From positions 186,001 to 250,000 of the forward strand of contig NZ_JAIOKB010000006.1 in NCBI RefSeq assembly GCF_019898765.1: 64,000 bases of DNA, in the 5' to 3' direction. The DNA comes from Sphingomonas yunnanensis. GTDB lineage: Bacteria; Pseudomonadota; Alphaproteobacteria; Sphingomonadales; Sphingomonadaceae. Every line of letters begins with the position of its first letter. Positions within the stretch are counted from its first letter, which is position 1. A model generated the notes under the pieces. It was given only the letters and a program-made list of their open reading frames with translations. It did no database searches and was not told where the DNA came from. The position numbers were made by a program, and so were the translations under genes. Positions 19,233-28,208 of this stretch are shown here, one piece after another.

Positions 19233-20735
19233 ATGAGACGAGTTTCTATCCTGTCGAGCGCGTTGCTCACCCCCATGCTGCTGGTCACGGCGTCGGCGGG
19301 CGCCCAGGCCGGCGCGCCGGCGGCCGCTTCGGCGGGCGGGGGCAAGGCCGCGCCGGCCACGCCGATCGCGTCCGAATATCCCACCGCCGGGATCGGCGAG
19401 GGGACCGCACAGGGCAAGTACAACGTGTCGCGCTGGGCCGAGGACTGGCGCGCGATGGCCGACCCGGACAAGCGCGACGATCCACTCGATCGGCTCAAAT
19501 ACCTCTCGTTGACGGCGGACGGCTCGGTCTATCTCTCGCTCTCGGGCGAGATCCGCTACCGCGTCCAGGCCACCACCAACCCCGACCTGCGCGACCGCGA
19601 GGCGCAGCGGCAGGAGCGGCTGCGCGTCTATGCCGGCGCCGACCTCCACCTCGGCGAGCATGTCCGCGTCTACGGTGAGCTCGCCAAGGCGCGCGTCGAC
19701 GGCGTCAACATCGGCACCCCCGCGGGCAATCTGCGCAACGCGCTGACGCTGTCGCAGGGCTTCGGTGAGGTCTATGGCACGCTCGCCGGCGCCAGCGTGG
19801 GGGTGCGCGCGGGGCGGCAGGAGTTCTCGGACGGCCCCAACCTGCTCACCTCGGTGCGCGACGATCCCACGCTCCACTTCGTGCTCGACGGCGTCCGCGC
19901 CTATGCGCGCGGCAAACGCGTGCGCGCCGACGTGTTCGACCTGCGCTACGTCGCCTACGGCCAGCAGGGGCTGAGCGACGACCGCACCGACGGCGCGCGG
20001 CGCTTCAGCGGCGTCACCTTCGGCTATGCGGTACCGAGCGATTTCCTCGGCGGCTCCAAGCTGTTCTTCGATCCCTTCGTCTGGCGGCTGCGCAACCGTG
20101 CGGCGAGCTGGAACGGCACGGTCGCGCGCGAGGAGCGGATGTTCTACGGCCTCCACCTCTACGGCGACGCCGGACCGGTGACGGTCGACTGGACGGTCAA
20201 TCATCAGGGCGGCGAGTTCGACGACCGCCGGATCAGCGCCTGGCAGGCGTTCGTGGCGCAGACCTATCGGCTCGGCAAGGCGGCGAGCGCGCCGCGGGTC
20301 GGCGTCCACCTCGACTATGCCAGCGGCGGGGGCGCCTATGACGGCGGCACGCTGCGCACCGCGAGCGGGCTCTACGGCAACAACATCTACTTCAGCTACC
20401 AGCTGTTCCTGACGCCGACCAACCTGATGTCGGTCTCGCCCAACGTGTCGTTCAGCCCGGTCAAGCCGCTGCGTGTGACGGGCGAGTACACGATGGCGTG
20501 GCGCGCGACCGAGAAGGACGCGGTGTACCGCGCCTCGGGCGCCGCCTTCGCGGGCACACAGAACGTGGCGGGCAATCGCATCGCCGACCTGATCCGGCTC
20601 CAGGCGATCTGGGCGGTGACGCCGCGGGTGAGCGTCACCGGCCGCTACGAGCATCTGATCGCCAAGGACGCGCTGACGCGGGCGGGGTATAAGAGCTCGG
20701 ACTTCCTCGCGGCGTGGCTGAGCCTGCGGTTCTGA
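19233..20735 (+). CDS. Alginate-export-family outer-membrane porin
   Basis: A 500-residue outer-membrane beta-barrel protein with a signal peptide (MRRVSILSSALLTPMLLVTASAGAQA). The pattern WAEDWRAMADP near residue 70, then DRLKYLSL, LSLSGEIRYRVQ, RLRVYAGADLHLG and the closing aromatic strand FLAAWLSLRF are those of the Alginate_exp (AlgE-like) family. In sphingomonads such porins accompany inner-membrane permeases for organic acids and need not carry alginate. A good match is GAGAGGTC just before ATG 19233. It is divergent from a DctB/DctD-like pair and 93 bases upstream of a permease, so uptake of a di- or tricarboxylate across both membranes is the likely role. Confidence 0.85.
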   Translation: MRRVSILSSALLTPMLLVTASAGAQAGAPAAASAGGGKAAPATPIASEYPTAGIGEGTAQGKYNVSRWAEDWRAMADPDKRDDPLDRLKYLSLTADGSVYLSLSGEIRYRVQATTNPDLRDREAQRQERLRVYAGADLHLGEHVRVYGELAKARVDGVNIGTPAGNLRNALTLSQGFGEVYGTLAGASVGVRAGRQEFSDGPNLLTSVRDDPTLHFVLDGVRAYARGKRVRADVFDLRYVAYGQQGLSDDRTDGARRFSGVTFGYAVPSDFLGGSKLFFDPFVWRLRNRAASWNGTVAREERMFYGLHLYGDAGPVTVDWTVNHQGGEFDDRRISAWQAFVAQTYRLGKAASAPRVGVHLDYASGGGAYDGGTLRTASGLYGNNIYFSYQLFLTPTNLMSVSPNVSFSPVKPLRVTGEYTMAWRATEKDAVYRASGAAFAGTQNVAGNRIADLIRLQAIWAVTPRVSVTGRYEHLIAKDALTRAGYKSSDFLAAWLSLRF

Positions 20736-20828
20736 TGGAAAGGCCGAACATCCTCCCCGCCATGCAGCGAGGATCGATCGTGCCAGCACCGATCGCGCGA
20801 TAGAACAAACACGATGAGGAGAGACGCC

Positions 20829-22136
20829 ATGGCCGTCGCGCCGCCCACCGCCCCACGTGCCGCCCCCGTCGCGGGTCGGCTCAAGTCGATCATCGGCGGA
20901 TCCACCGGCAACCTCGTCGAGTGGTTCGACTGGTACGTCTATTCCGCCTTCACGCTCTACTTCGTCGGCCACTTTTTCCCCAAGAACGATCCCACGGCGC
21001 AGCTGCTGAGCGCGGCGGCGGTGTTCGCGGTCGGCTTCGTGATGCGGCCGATCGGGGCGTGGATCATGGGCATCTACGCCGATCGCCGCGGGCGGAAGGC
21101 GGGGCTGACGCTGTCGGTGACGCTGATGTGCACCGGCTCGCTGATCATCGCCTGCTCTCCCGGGATCGAGACGATCGGTTATGGCGCGCCCGCGCTGCTG
21201 GTGCTCGCGCGACTGATGCAGGGCCTGTCGGTGGGCGGCGAATATGGCGCCAGCGCGACCTATCTGTCCGAGATGGCGGGCAAGGAGCGGCGCGGCTTCT
21301 TCTCGTCCTTTCAATATGTCACGCTGATCTCGGGGCAGCTGCTCGCGATTCTGCTGCTGGTGGTGCTGCAATCGGTGATGAGCGAGCAGGCGCTGACCAG
21401 TTGGGGCTGGCGCATCCCCTTCGCGATCGGCGCGGTGCTGGCGCTGGTGGTGTTCTGGCTGCGCCGCGGGCTGGCGGAGACGCGGAGCTTCGAGAAGGCC
21501 AAGGCGAGCGACGCGCCCAAATCGGGCTTCGGCATGCTGCTGCGCCACCACCCGCGCGAGACCGCGCTGGTGATGCTGCTCACCGCCGGGGGCACGCTCG
21601 CCTTCTACGCTTACTCGATCTACATGCAGAAGTTCCTGGTCAACACCTCGGGCTTCTCCAAGGAGATCGCGACCCAGATCAACGCGGTGACGCTGTTCGC
21701 CTTCATGCTGCTCCAGCCGGTCGCGGGCGGGCTGTCCGACCGGATCGGGCGCAAGCCGCTGATGGTCGCGTTCGGCGTGGCGGGGGTGCTGTTCACCTAT
21801 CCGATCTTCACCGCCTTGGAGCACACGCGCGACGCGACGACGGCGGGGCTGCTGGTGATGGCGGCGCTGGTGATCGTGACCGGCTATACCTCGATCAACG
21901 CGGTGGTAAAGGCCGAGCTCTTCCCGGCGCACATCCGCGCGCTGGGCGTGGCGCTGCCCTATGCGTTGGCGAACACGATCTTCGGCGGCACCGCGGAATA
22001 TGTCGCGCTGAGCTTCAAGCAGAACGGCTGGGAGGAGGGCTTCTACTGGTACGTCACGGTGATGATCGGCGTGTCGCTGCTGGTCTACCTGCGCATGCGC
22101 GACACCGGGAAATCCAGCCTGATCGCGGAGGATTGA
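20829..22136 (+). CDS. MHS-family MFS permease (KgtP-like, organic acid:proton symporter)
   Basis: A 435-residue inner-membrane transporter with about 12 helices. The N-terminal NLVEWFDWYVYSAFTLYF and the loop GIYADRRGRKAGL, plus RLMQGLSVGGEYGASATYLSEM, are signatures of the metabolite:H+ symporter branch (KgtP for alpha-ketoglutarate, ProP, CitA). The second-half copy of the loop is GGLSDRIGRKPLM. ATG 20829 has AGGAG at 20818-20822; an in-frame ATG at 20814 has no such site. With the porin upstream and the DctB/DctD-like system divergent, a C4- or C5-dicarboxylate is the best guess for substrate. Confidence 0.9.
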   Translation: MAVAPPTAPRAAPVAGRLKSIIGGSTGNLVEWFDWYVYSAFTLYFVGHFFPKNDPTAQLLSAAAVFAVGFVMRPIGAWIMGIYADRRGRKAGLTLSVTLMCTGSLIIACSPGIETIGYGAPALLVLARLMQGLSVGGEYGASATYLSEMAGKERRGFFSSFQYVTLISGQLLAILLLVVLQSVMSEQALTSWGWRIPFAIGAVLALVVFWLRRGLAETRSFEKAKASDAPKSGFGMLLRHHPRETALVMLLTAGGTLAFYAYSIYMQKFLVNTSGFSKEIATQINAVTLFAFMLLQPVAGGLSDRIGRKPLMVAFGVAGVLFTYPIFTALEHTRDATTAGLLVMAALVIVTGYTSINAVVKAELFPAHIRALGVALPYALANTIFGGTAEYVALSFKQNGWEEGFYWYVTVMIGVSLLVYLRMRDTGKSSLIAED

Positions 22137-22145
22137 GGGTGTACC

Positions 22146-22286
22146 AGTCCTCCCCGGCACGGGGAGGGGGACTGCTCGCCGGAGGCGAGTGGTGGAGGGG
22201 GCTCTCCACGAACGCACCGGCTCGTATGGGGAAGCCCCCCTCCACCATGCTGCGCATGGTCCCCCTCCCGCCACGGGGGGAGGACT
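22146..22286. repeat. Inverted repeat, family A copy 4
   Basis: Arms agtcctcccc (22146-22155) and ggggaggact (22277-22286). Inside, gactgctcgccggaggcgag, tggaggggg, and ccaccatgctgcgcatggt repeat the block order of the other family A copies. It sits between the convergent permease and quinone oxidoreductase genes. Confidence 0.75.
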
Positions 22287-22297
22287 TGAGAGACGAC

Positions 22298-23299
22298 TCA
22301 CCCCATCGTCAGCACGATCTTGCCGACATGGTCGCCGCTCTCCATCCGCCGGTGCGCCTCGCCCGCCTGCGCCAGCGGGAAGCTGCGATCCATCACAGGC
22401 CTGAGCTTGCCCGCGGCGGCGAAGGGCCAGACCGTCCGCGCGATCTCGTCGGTGACCAGTGCCTTGAAGCCGGCGTCGCGCGCGCGCAGCGTCGAGCCCG
22501 TCAGCGTCAGCCGACGCCGCATGATCTCGAACAGCGGCACCGTCGCGCTCGCGCCGCGCTGCACGGCGATCGAGACATGGCGGCCGTCCTCGGCGAGGCA
22601 TTGGAGGTTGCGCGAGACATAGTCGCCGCCGACCATGTCGAGCACTGCCGCGCAGCCCTGCCCAGCGGTGATATCGCGCACGCGCTCGACGAAATCCTCA
22701 GTGCGATAGTTGATCGCATGATCCGCGCCGAGCCGCTTCGCCGCCGCGGCTTTCTCATCCGACCCGACCGTGACGATGATCTCCAGCCCGAACAGATTGG
22801 CGAGCGTGATCGCCATCGTGCCGATGCCGCTGGTGCCGCCGTGGACCAGCACGGTGTCGCCCTCCATCGCGAAGGCGCGCTCGAACAGATTGGTCCACAC
22901 CGTGTAGAGCGTCTCGGGCAGCGCCGCCGCCTCGATCAGCGACAGCGCCTCGGGCACGGGCAGCACCTGGCCGGCGGGCACCACCGCGTACTCGGCATAG
23001 GCGCCCCCCGCGACGAGCGCGCACACCGGCTGCCCCAGCAGCGCCGGCTCCGCCCCCTCGCCGAGCGCCACCACCTCGCCCGCCAACTCCAGCCCTAACG
23101 TGCTCGGCGCACCGGGGGGCGGGGGGTAGTTGCCCTGGCGCTGCAGCACGTCGGGCCGGTTGACCCCCGCGGCGGCGACTCGCACCAGCAGCTCGCCCGC
23201 GCCCGGCCGCGGCACCGCGCGCTCCACGGGTTCGAGCACCTCCGGCCCGCCGGCCTGTGCGGGATCGATCGCCAGCATCACCTCGGGCAGGTCGGTCAT
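22298..23299 (-). CDS. NAD(P)H-quinone oxidoreductase, PIG3-type MDR protein
   Basis: A 333-residue medium-chain dehydrogenase/reductase without the zinc-ligand set of alcohol dehydrogenases. The N-terminal catalytic half has AAGVNRPDVLQRQGNYPPPPGAP and LGLELAGEVVALG. The NAD(P)H motif HGGTSGIG lies at 153-160, followed by GADHAINYR. This pattern matches the PIG3/quinone oxidoreductase group, which reduces quinones with NADPH; the physiological substrate is unknown. ATG at 23299. It is divergent from a DUF1192 gene. Confidence 0.9.
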   Translation of the reverse strand: MTDLPEVMLAIDPAQAGGPEVLEPVERAVPRPGAGELLVRVAAAGVNRPDVLQRQGNYPPPPGAPSTLGLELAGEVVALGEGAEPALLGQPVCALVAGGAYAEYAVVPAGQVLPVPEALSLIEAAALPETLYTVWTNLFERAFAMEGDTVLVHGGTSGIGTMAITLANLFGLEIIVTVGSDEKAAAAKRLGADHAINYRTEDFVERVRDITAGQGCAAVLDMVGGDYVSRNLQCLAEDGRHVSIAVQRGASATVPLFEIMRRRLTLTGSTLRARDAGFKALVTDEIARTVWPFAAAGKLRPVMDRSFPLAQAGEAHRRMESGDHVGKIVLTMG

Positions 23300-23429
23300 C
23301 GCTCGGGCAACCCTTTCATTCTGGCGTCTTCCCGCCTTATGGCCGGCGCGACGCGGGCGTCAACGCGCGCGCCCGTCCCGGGGTTCGCCGCGGCTTGACT
23401 CGGCGTCGCCGCAGGAGGAGCATCGCGCC

Positions 23430-23627
23430 ATGGACCTAGACGACATCCTCGGCCCGCAGCGCGACGATCCGCTCGCCCTGCTGCTGCGCGAGGATCTCGA
23501 CCGGCTCTCCGTCGCCGAGCTGGAGGCGCGCGCCGCCGCGCTGGACGGCGAGATCGCGCGGATCCGACGCAAAATAGATGGTGCCGTTAACCATCTTGCA
23601 AGCGCGGACGCGCTATTCAAGCGATGA
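23430..23627 (+). CDS. DUF1192 family protein
   Basis: A 65-residue acidic protein (MDLDDILGPQRDDPLALLLREDL...) with a predicted coiled-coil helix, ELEARAAALDGEIARIRRKI, near residues 30-50. This is the pattern of DUF1192, a small family of unknown function in alphaproteobacteria, often next to quinone oxidoreductase genes as here. The start ATG 23430 is supported by GCAGGAGGAG at 23411-23420. The longer upstream frame is not believable because it runs antisense through the oxidoreductase. The element GCCGTTAAC at 23583-23591 lies inside its 3-prime end. Confidence 0.82.
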   Translation: MDLDDILGPQRDDPLALLLREDLDRLSVAELEARAAALDGEIARIRRKIDGAVNHLASADALFKR

Positions 23628-23718
23628 ACGCTGGCGCACTGGGCTGGCGAACGATCGCTCCCGGTGCGGAGGCCAGCGCTTGATGCGGGGCCACTCAATC
23701 ACGACATTCGTGACGATG

Positions 23719-23740
23719 GGCCGCGTGTCCTCACGCGGCC
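23719..23740 (+). promoter_or_regulatory. Hairpin next to the clpA ribosome binding site
   Basis: A perfect nine-base-pair stem, ggccgcgtg (23719-23727) with cacgcggcc (23732-23740), and loop TCCT. Only two bases separate it from TAGGAG at 23743-23748, the clpA Shine-Dalgarno. It could tune translation initiation, protect the 5-prime end, or terminate DUF1192 transcription; no T-tract follows. Confidence 0.5.
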
Positions 23741-23756
23741 TGCTAGGAGTAATCTG

Positions 23757-26084
23757 ATGCCCTCATTCGCCAGCGCTCTCGAGACCACGCTGCACAAGGC
23801 GCTCGAGGCCGCTTCCTCGCGCCGCCACGAATATGCCACGCTCGAGCATCTGCTGCTCGCGCTGATCGACGACGAGCACGCCAGCCAGGTGATGTCCGCG
23901 TGCGGCGTCGACCTGGGCGAGCTCAAGACCACGGTCGCACATTATCTCGACACCGAGCTCGGCGCGCTGCGCGTCGATGCCACGACCGATCCCTCGCCCA
24001 CCTCGGGCTTCCAGCGCGTCGTCCAGCGCGCGATCCTGCACGTCCAGTCGTCGGGCCGCGACGAGGTGACCGGTGCCAACGTGCTGGTCGCGCTGTTCTC
24101 CGAGCGTGAGAGCTACGCGGTCTATTTCCTGCAGCAGCAGGACATGAGCCGCCTCGACGCGGTCAGCTTCATCAGCCACGGCGTCGGCAAGGGCGCCGCC
24201 ACCCCCGAGGCCACCAGCGTGAAGGGCGCGGCCGAGGAGGAGAAGAAGGAGAAGGCGGACACGTCGGGCAAGAAGGGCGAGAGCGCGCTCAAGCAATTCA
24301 CCGTCGACCTCAACGAGAAGGCGAAGGTCGGCAAGGTCGACCCGCTGATCGGCCGCATGGCCGAGGTGGACCGCACCGTGCAGATCCTGTGCCGGCGCTC
24401 CAAGAACAACCCGCTGTATGTCGGCGATCCCGGCGTCGGCAAGACCGCGATCGCGGAGGGACTGGCGCGCAAGATCGTCGAGGGCGACGTGCCCGAGGTG
24501 CTCAAGCCCGCCGTGATCTACTCGCTCGACATGGGCGCGCTGCTCGCGGGCACGCGCTACCGCGGCGACTTCGAGGAGCGGCTCAAGGCTGTGGTGAACG
24601 AGCTGGAGAAGCTGCCCGACGCGGTGCTCTTCATCGACGAGATCCATACCGTGATCGGCGCTGGCGCGACCAGCGGCGGCGCGATGGATGCGTCCAACCT
24701 GCTCAAGCCGGCGCTGTCGGGCGGCACGATCCGCTGCATCGGCTCGACGACCTACAAGGAGTTCCGCAACCACTTCGAGAAGGATCGCGCGCTGCTGCGG
24801 CGCTTTCAGAAGATCGACGTCAACGAGCCCTCGATCGAGGACACGATCAAGATCCTCGCCGGACTGCGCTCGGCGTTCGAGGAGCATCACTCGGTCAAAT
24901 ACACGCCTGACGCGATCAAGTCGGCGGTGGAGCTCAGCGCGCGCTACATCAACGACCGCAAGCTGCCCGACAAGGCGATCGACGTGATCGACGAGGTCGG
25001 CGCGATGCAGATGCTGGTGCCGCCGTCGAAGCGCAAGAAGACGATCACGACCAAGGAGATCGAGCAGGTCATCGCGACCATGGCGCGGATCCCGCCGAAG
25101 AGCGTGTCGACCGACGACAAGAAGCAGCTCGAGACGCTCGAGACTGATCTGAAGCGCGTGGTGTTCGGCCAGAACGCCGCGATCGAGAAACTGTCCTCGG
25201 CGATCAAGCTGGCGCGCGCGGGGCTGCGCGAGCCGGAGAAGCCGATCGGCAACTATCTCTTCACCGGCCCGACCGGCGTCGGCAAGACCGAGGTAGCCAA
25301 GCAACTCGCGACGATCATGGGCATCCCGCTCCAGCGTTTCGACATGAGCGAATATATGGAGCGTCACTCGGTCAGCCGGCTGATCGGTGCCCCCCCGGGC
25401 TATGTCGGCTTCGACCAGGGCGGACTGCTGACCGACGCGGTCGACCAGAACCCGCACTGCGTGCTCCTGCTCGACGAGATCGAGAAGGCGCACCCGGACC
25501 TGTTCAACATCCTGTTGCAGGTGATGGACAACGGGCGGCTGACCGACCAGCACGGCAAGACCGTCGACTTCCGCAACGTCATCCTGATCATGACGACCAA
25601 CGCGGGTGCGGCGGACATGGCGCGCGAGACGGTCGGCTTCGGCAATCTGACCCGCGAGGGCGAGGACGAGCAGGCGGTGCAGAAGATGTTCACGCCCGAG
25701 TTCCGCAACCGTCTCGATGCGATCGTGCCGTTCGGCTATCTCCCGCCCGAGGTGGTGGCGCGCGTGGTGGACAAGTTCATCCTCCAGCTGGAGCTCCAGC
25801 TGGCCGACCGCGAGGTCCACATCAAGCTCGACGACGAGGCCAAGAAGTGGCTCACCGACAAGGGCTATGACAGACTGTACGGCGCGCGCCCGATGGGCCG
25901 CCTGATCCAGGAGAAGATCAAGCAGCCGCTCGCCGAGGAGCTGCTGTTCGGCAAGCTGGTCCACGGCGGCGAGGTCACGGTGCGGCTGAAGGAGGGTGCG
26001 CTCTCCTTCGCGATCGAGCCCGCCGCGCCGAGGAAGCCGGGCAAGAAGAAGGGCGGCAAGGCCGCGCCGGTCGAGGCGGGCTGA
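23757..26084 (+). CDS. clpA: ATP-dependent Clp protease ATPase subunit ClpA
   Basis: A 775-residue AAA+ unfoldase feeding substrates to ClpP. The Clp N-domain (residues 1-145) begins FASALETTLHKALEAASSRRHEYATLEHLLLALIDD. The first Walker A is GDPGVGKT at 223-230, the second GPTGVGKT at 504-511, with LLDEIEKAHPD as second Walker B. No long middle coiled coil is present, which marks ClpA rather than ClpB. A lysine-rich tail (KPGKKKGGK) ends it. ATG 23757 has TAGGAG at 23743-23748. The ClpS adaptor gene is not adjacent. A hairpin stands just before the ribosome site and another after the stop. Confidence 0.96.
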   Translation: MPSFASALETTLHKALEAASSRRHEYATLEHLLLALIDDEHASQVMSACGVDLGELKTTVAHYLDTELGALRVDATTDPSPTSGFQRVVQRAILHVQSSGRDEVTGANVLVALFSERESYAVYFLQQQDMSRLDAVSFISHGVGKGAATPEATSVKGAAEEEKKEKADTSGKKGESALKQFTVDLNEKAKVGKVDPLIGRMAEVDRTVQILCRRSKNNPLYVGDPGVGKTAIAEGLARKIVEGDVPEVLKPAVIYSLDMGALLAGTRYRGDFEERLKAVVNELEKLPDAVLFIDEIHTVIGAGATSGGAMDASNLLKPALSGGTIRCIGSTTYKEFRNHFEKDRALLRRFQKIDVNEPSIEDTIKILAGLRSAFEEHHSVKYTPDAIKSAVELSARYINDRKLPDKAIDVIDEVGAMQMLVPPSKRKKTITTKEIEQVIATMARIPPKSVSTDDKKQLETLETDLKRVVFGQNAAIEKLSSAIKLARAGLREPEKPIGNYLFTGPTGVGKTEVAKQLATIMGIPLQRFDMSEYMERHSVSRLIGAPPGYVGFDQGGLLTDAVDQNPHCVLLLDEIEKAHPDLFNILLQVMDNGRLTDQHGKTVDFRNVILIMTTNAGAADMARETVGFGNLTREGEDEQAVQKMFTPEFRNRLDAIVPFGYLPPEVVARVVDKFILQLELQLADREVHIKLDDEAKKWLTDKGYDRLYGARPMGRLIQEKIKQPLAEELLFGKLVHGGEVTVRLKEGALSFAIEPAAPRKPGKKKGGKAAPVEAG

Positions 26085-26094
26085 CGCGACGCGC

Positions 26095-26137
26095 GGGCGC
26101 TTCGGGCTGCCGCGTCGGCGGCAGCGAAGCGGCGCCC
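26095..26137 (+). terminator. Large hairpin after clpA
   Basis: Ten bases after the clpA stop the sequence folds: gggcgc (26095-26100) with gcgccc (26132-26137), then inner cttcg/cgaag and ctgccg/cggcag pairs. It is a long GC-rich stem without a T-tract. The remaining gap to the next gene (332 bases in total) also holds a family B-like inverted repeat. Confidence 0.5.
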
Positions 26138-26147
26138 GGAGGCGACA

Positions 26148-26239
26148 CTGTACCCCGGCGGAGGCCGGACCCAGGTTGGAAAGCCGTGGTGAGATCCACC
26201 ATCCTTTCCCGACTGGGCCCGGCCTTCGCCGGGGTACAG
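26148..26239. repeat. Inverted repeat, family B-like copy 5
   Basis: Perfect 13-base arms ctgtaccccggcg (26148-26160) and cgccggggtacag (26227-26239). The interior has ggcctccgcc/ggccttcgcc-like pairs and a tggtgagatccacca hairpin. The arm sequence differs from the cgtcatcc type but the size and design are the same. Confidence 0.75.
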
Positions 26240-26372
26240 CGTCTGCGGGAGGAAACGGCAGCGCTTCTCATCGCGATAGGGCGTCGGTGAGGTGACATGA
26301 TCGATCGTGGCTGCACGCCGGGAACCGAGATCATAATTCTCACCCATCGGTCGCGGCCCGACGTCTGATCGC

Positions 26373-26391
26373 GCCGTTAACCTTCCCTTCG
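26373..26391 (+). promoter_or_regulatory. Candidate CtrA-type box upstream of the diguanylate cyclase
   Basis: GCCGTTAAC (26373-26381) continues as TTAA-N7-TTCG (26377-26391 region), close to the CtrA consensus TTAA-N7-TTAA. It lies about 30-40 bases before the cyclase ATG. The same arrangement occurs upstream of the PilZ gene. Confidence 0.4.
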
Positions 26392-26416
26392 GCATCGCCC
26401 TGTTAGGCCCTGTGCC

Positions 26417-28081
26417 ATGGACGCGGGCAACGTCATTCGCTGGATCGCGCGCGCGCTCGCGCTGCTCGCTGCCTGGGTCGCGGTCGCGAGCCCGGCGGCG
26501 GCGCTGGCGGGGACGCCGCTCGCCACCTGTTTCCGCCGCGCGCCCCCCGACGAGCGCGCCGCCGCGGTGTTCGCCGACCCGCGCGGCTTCGACTGCACGA
26601 GCGAGCAGCGGAGCGCCGGTCCCGGCGATTACTGGGTGCTCGCGCCGCGCCTGCCCGCGCTCCCGCGCGACGCGCTGATCCGCTCCGCGAGCGTCTGGCA
26701 GGAGGCAGCGACGCTCCACGTCCGCTACGCCGACGGCGCAGTGCGCTCGACCGGGTTCACCAGCGCCAGCGCTTGGCAGCGACTCAAGCTGGGCGCGGTG
26801 TTCGAGCTGCCGCTGCCGCCCCACGGCGCACCGCCGGTCGCACTGCTGTGGCATATCCGCGGCGCGCCGGTGACCCGCGGCATCGTCATCGACCCGCGCG
26901 CCGTCACGCCCGCGCAGTCGACCCGCATGGAGGTGGCGATGGCCGCCTTCTACGCCGCTTTCGCAGGCCTGTGCGTGGCGCTGCTGATGTCCAATCTCGC
27001 GCTCGGCGCCGCGCTGCGCCAGCGCTTCCACCCGCCCTATTGCGCGATGGTGCTGTGCCTGCTGGTCTATGGTGTCAGCTCCTCGGGCCTGCTCGGCCAG
27101 CTCACCGGCATGGACAACAACCTGCGGCTGCGGCTCAACACCGCGCTGCTGTCGCTGGCGCTCACCTTCGCGATCCTGTTCGCGCGGCGCTTCTTCCATC
27201 CGCGCGTGTTCGCCGGCTGGGTCGGGCGAGCCGCGACCTGCTCGGTCGGCGCGGTGCTGGTGACGGCGACGCTCTACTGCACGCTGATGCCCTGGGCGTC
27301 GCACTGGCTCGATGCCGCGCTGACCGCCAGCTTCGCGGCGGTGGCCGCGCTGGCGCTGCCGCTGCTGTGGCGCGGCTGGCGCGCCGACACGCCGCACGCG
27401 CGCGTGTTCATGCTGGCCTGGGGCACGCCCTTCATCTTCGCCGGGCTGCGGATCGGACAGGCGGCCGGACTGGTGCGCTGGAACTTCTTCATCGACAATT
27501 CGACCCTGCTGGCGATGGCGCTGGAGGCCTCCTGCAGCGCGCTGGTGATCGCGTGGCGGATCAAGCTGGTGGTGGAGGAGCGCGACGCCGCGCGCGAGCA
27601 GGAGATGCTGGCGCGCCTGCTCGCCGACAGCGACCCGTTGACCGGGCTGATGAACCGCCGCAGCTTCCTGCGCGAGGCGATCGGGCGCGCCGAGCCGCAG
27701 CTGCTCGTGCTGATCGACATCGACCATTTCAAGCAGGTCAACGACACGCTCGGCCATGACGGCGGCGACGAGGTGCTGCGCGTCTTCGCGCGCGCGCTGC
27801 TGGCGGTGGTGCCCGACGACGCGCTGGTCGCGCGTGTCGGCGGAGAGGAGTTCGCGGTTCTGACCGGCGCTGGCCACGACGATCTGCCCGACCAGATCCT
27901 GAGCGCGGTGCGCGCGGCTCGGATGCCGTTCGACCTCGCCGTCACGGCATCGCTCGGCAGCGAGCGCGGCCCGATCGCGACCGAGGCGGAGTGGAAGCGG
28001 CTCTACCGCCGCGCCGACGACGCGCTCTACGCCGCCAAGACGGCGGGTCGCGACCGTGTGCGCTGGGCCGCGGCGGCGTAG
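26417..28081 (+). CDS. Membrane diguanylate cyclase (7TM-DISM type sensor, GGDEF)
   Basis: A 554-residue protein with a signal-like N-terminal helix, a periplasmic domain (about 32-170), seven predicted membrane helices (about 172-380), a short coiled coil, and a C-terminal GGDEF domain. The active site is GGEEF at 475-479, with LIDIDHFKQVNDTLGHDGGDEVLR ahead of it, so c-di-GMP synthesis is expected. The position of the product-inhibition RxxD motif reads PDDA, so allosteric feedback through that site is probably lost. The layout is that of 7TMR-DISM sensors, whose periplasmic ligands are often sugars or acids. ATG 26417 follows a CtrA-like box. Confidence 0.88.
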   Translation: MDAGNVIRWIARALALLAAWVAVASPAAALAGTPLATCFRRAPPDERAAAVFADPRGFDCTSEQRSAGPGDYWVLAPRLPALPRDALIRSASVWQEAATLHVRYADGAVRSTGFTSASAWQRLKLGAVFELPLPPHGAPPVALLWHIRGAPVTRGIVIDPRAVTPAQSTRMEVAMAAFYAAFAGLCVALLMSNLALGAALRQRFHPPYCAMVLCLLVYGVSSSGLLGQLTGMDNNLRLRLNTALLSLALTFAILFARRFFHPRVFAGWVGRAATCSVGAVLVTATLYCTLMPWASHWLDAALTASFAAVAALALPLLWRGWRADTPHARVFMLAWGTPFIFAGLRIGQAAGLVRWNFFIDNSTLLAMALEASCSALVIAWRIKLVVEERDAAREQEMLARLLADSDPLTGLMNRRSFLREAIGRAEPQLLVLIDIDHFKQVNDTLGHDGGDEVLRVFARALLAVVPDDALVARVGGEEFAVLTGAGHDDLPDQILSAVRAARMPFDLAVTASLGSERGPIATEAEWKRLYRRADDALYAAKTAGRDRVRWAAAA

Positions 28082-28208
28082 TGGGCAGTCGGAAAGGGCT
28101 CGCGCTGGTCCACGGCGATGCGGCCTGGGTGGCCGGCGCCTGACCAGCGCGAGCAGGACGCCTGGTCCGGCAGACGTCTCGAAGGAGCGGCCGTCTCACC
28201 CTCCCACC

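Noticed and set aside
19128..22601. A 1157-residue antisense frame across the porin and permease genes.
   Set aside because: It runs through two well-supported genes and a repeat, has no recognisable domain, and is explained by GC bias.
23763..25964. A 733-residue frame antisense to clpA (and a similar one, 45468-47516, antisense to ptsP).
   Set aside because: Shadows of conserved genes in a GC-rich genome; no domain or ribosome site.
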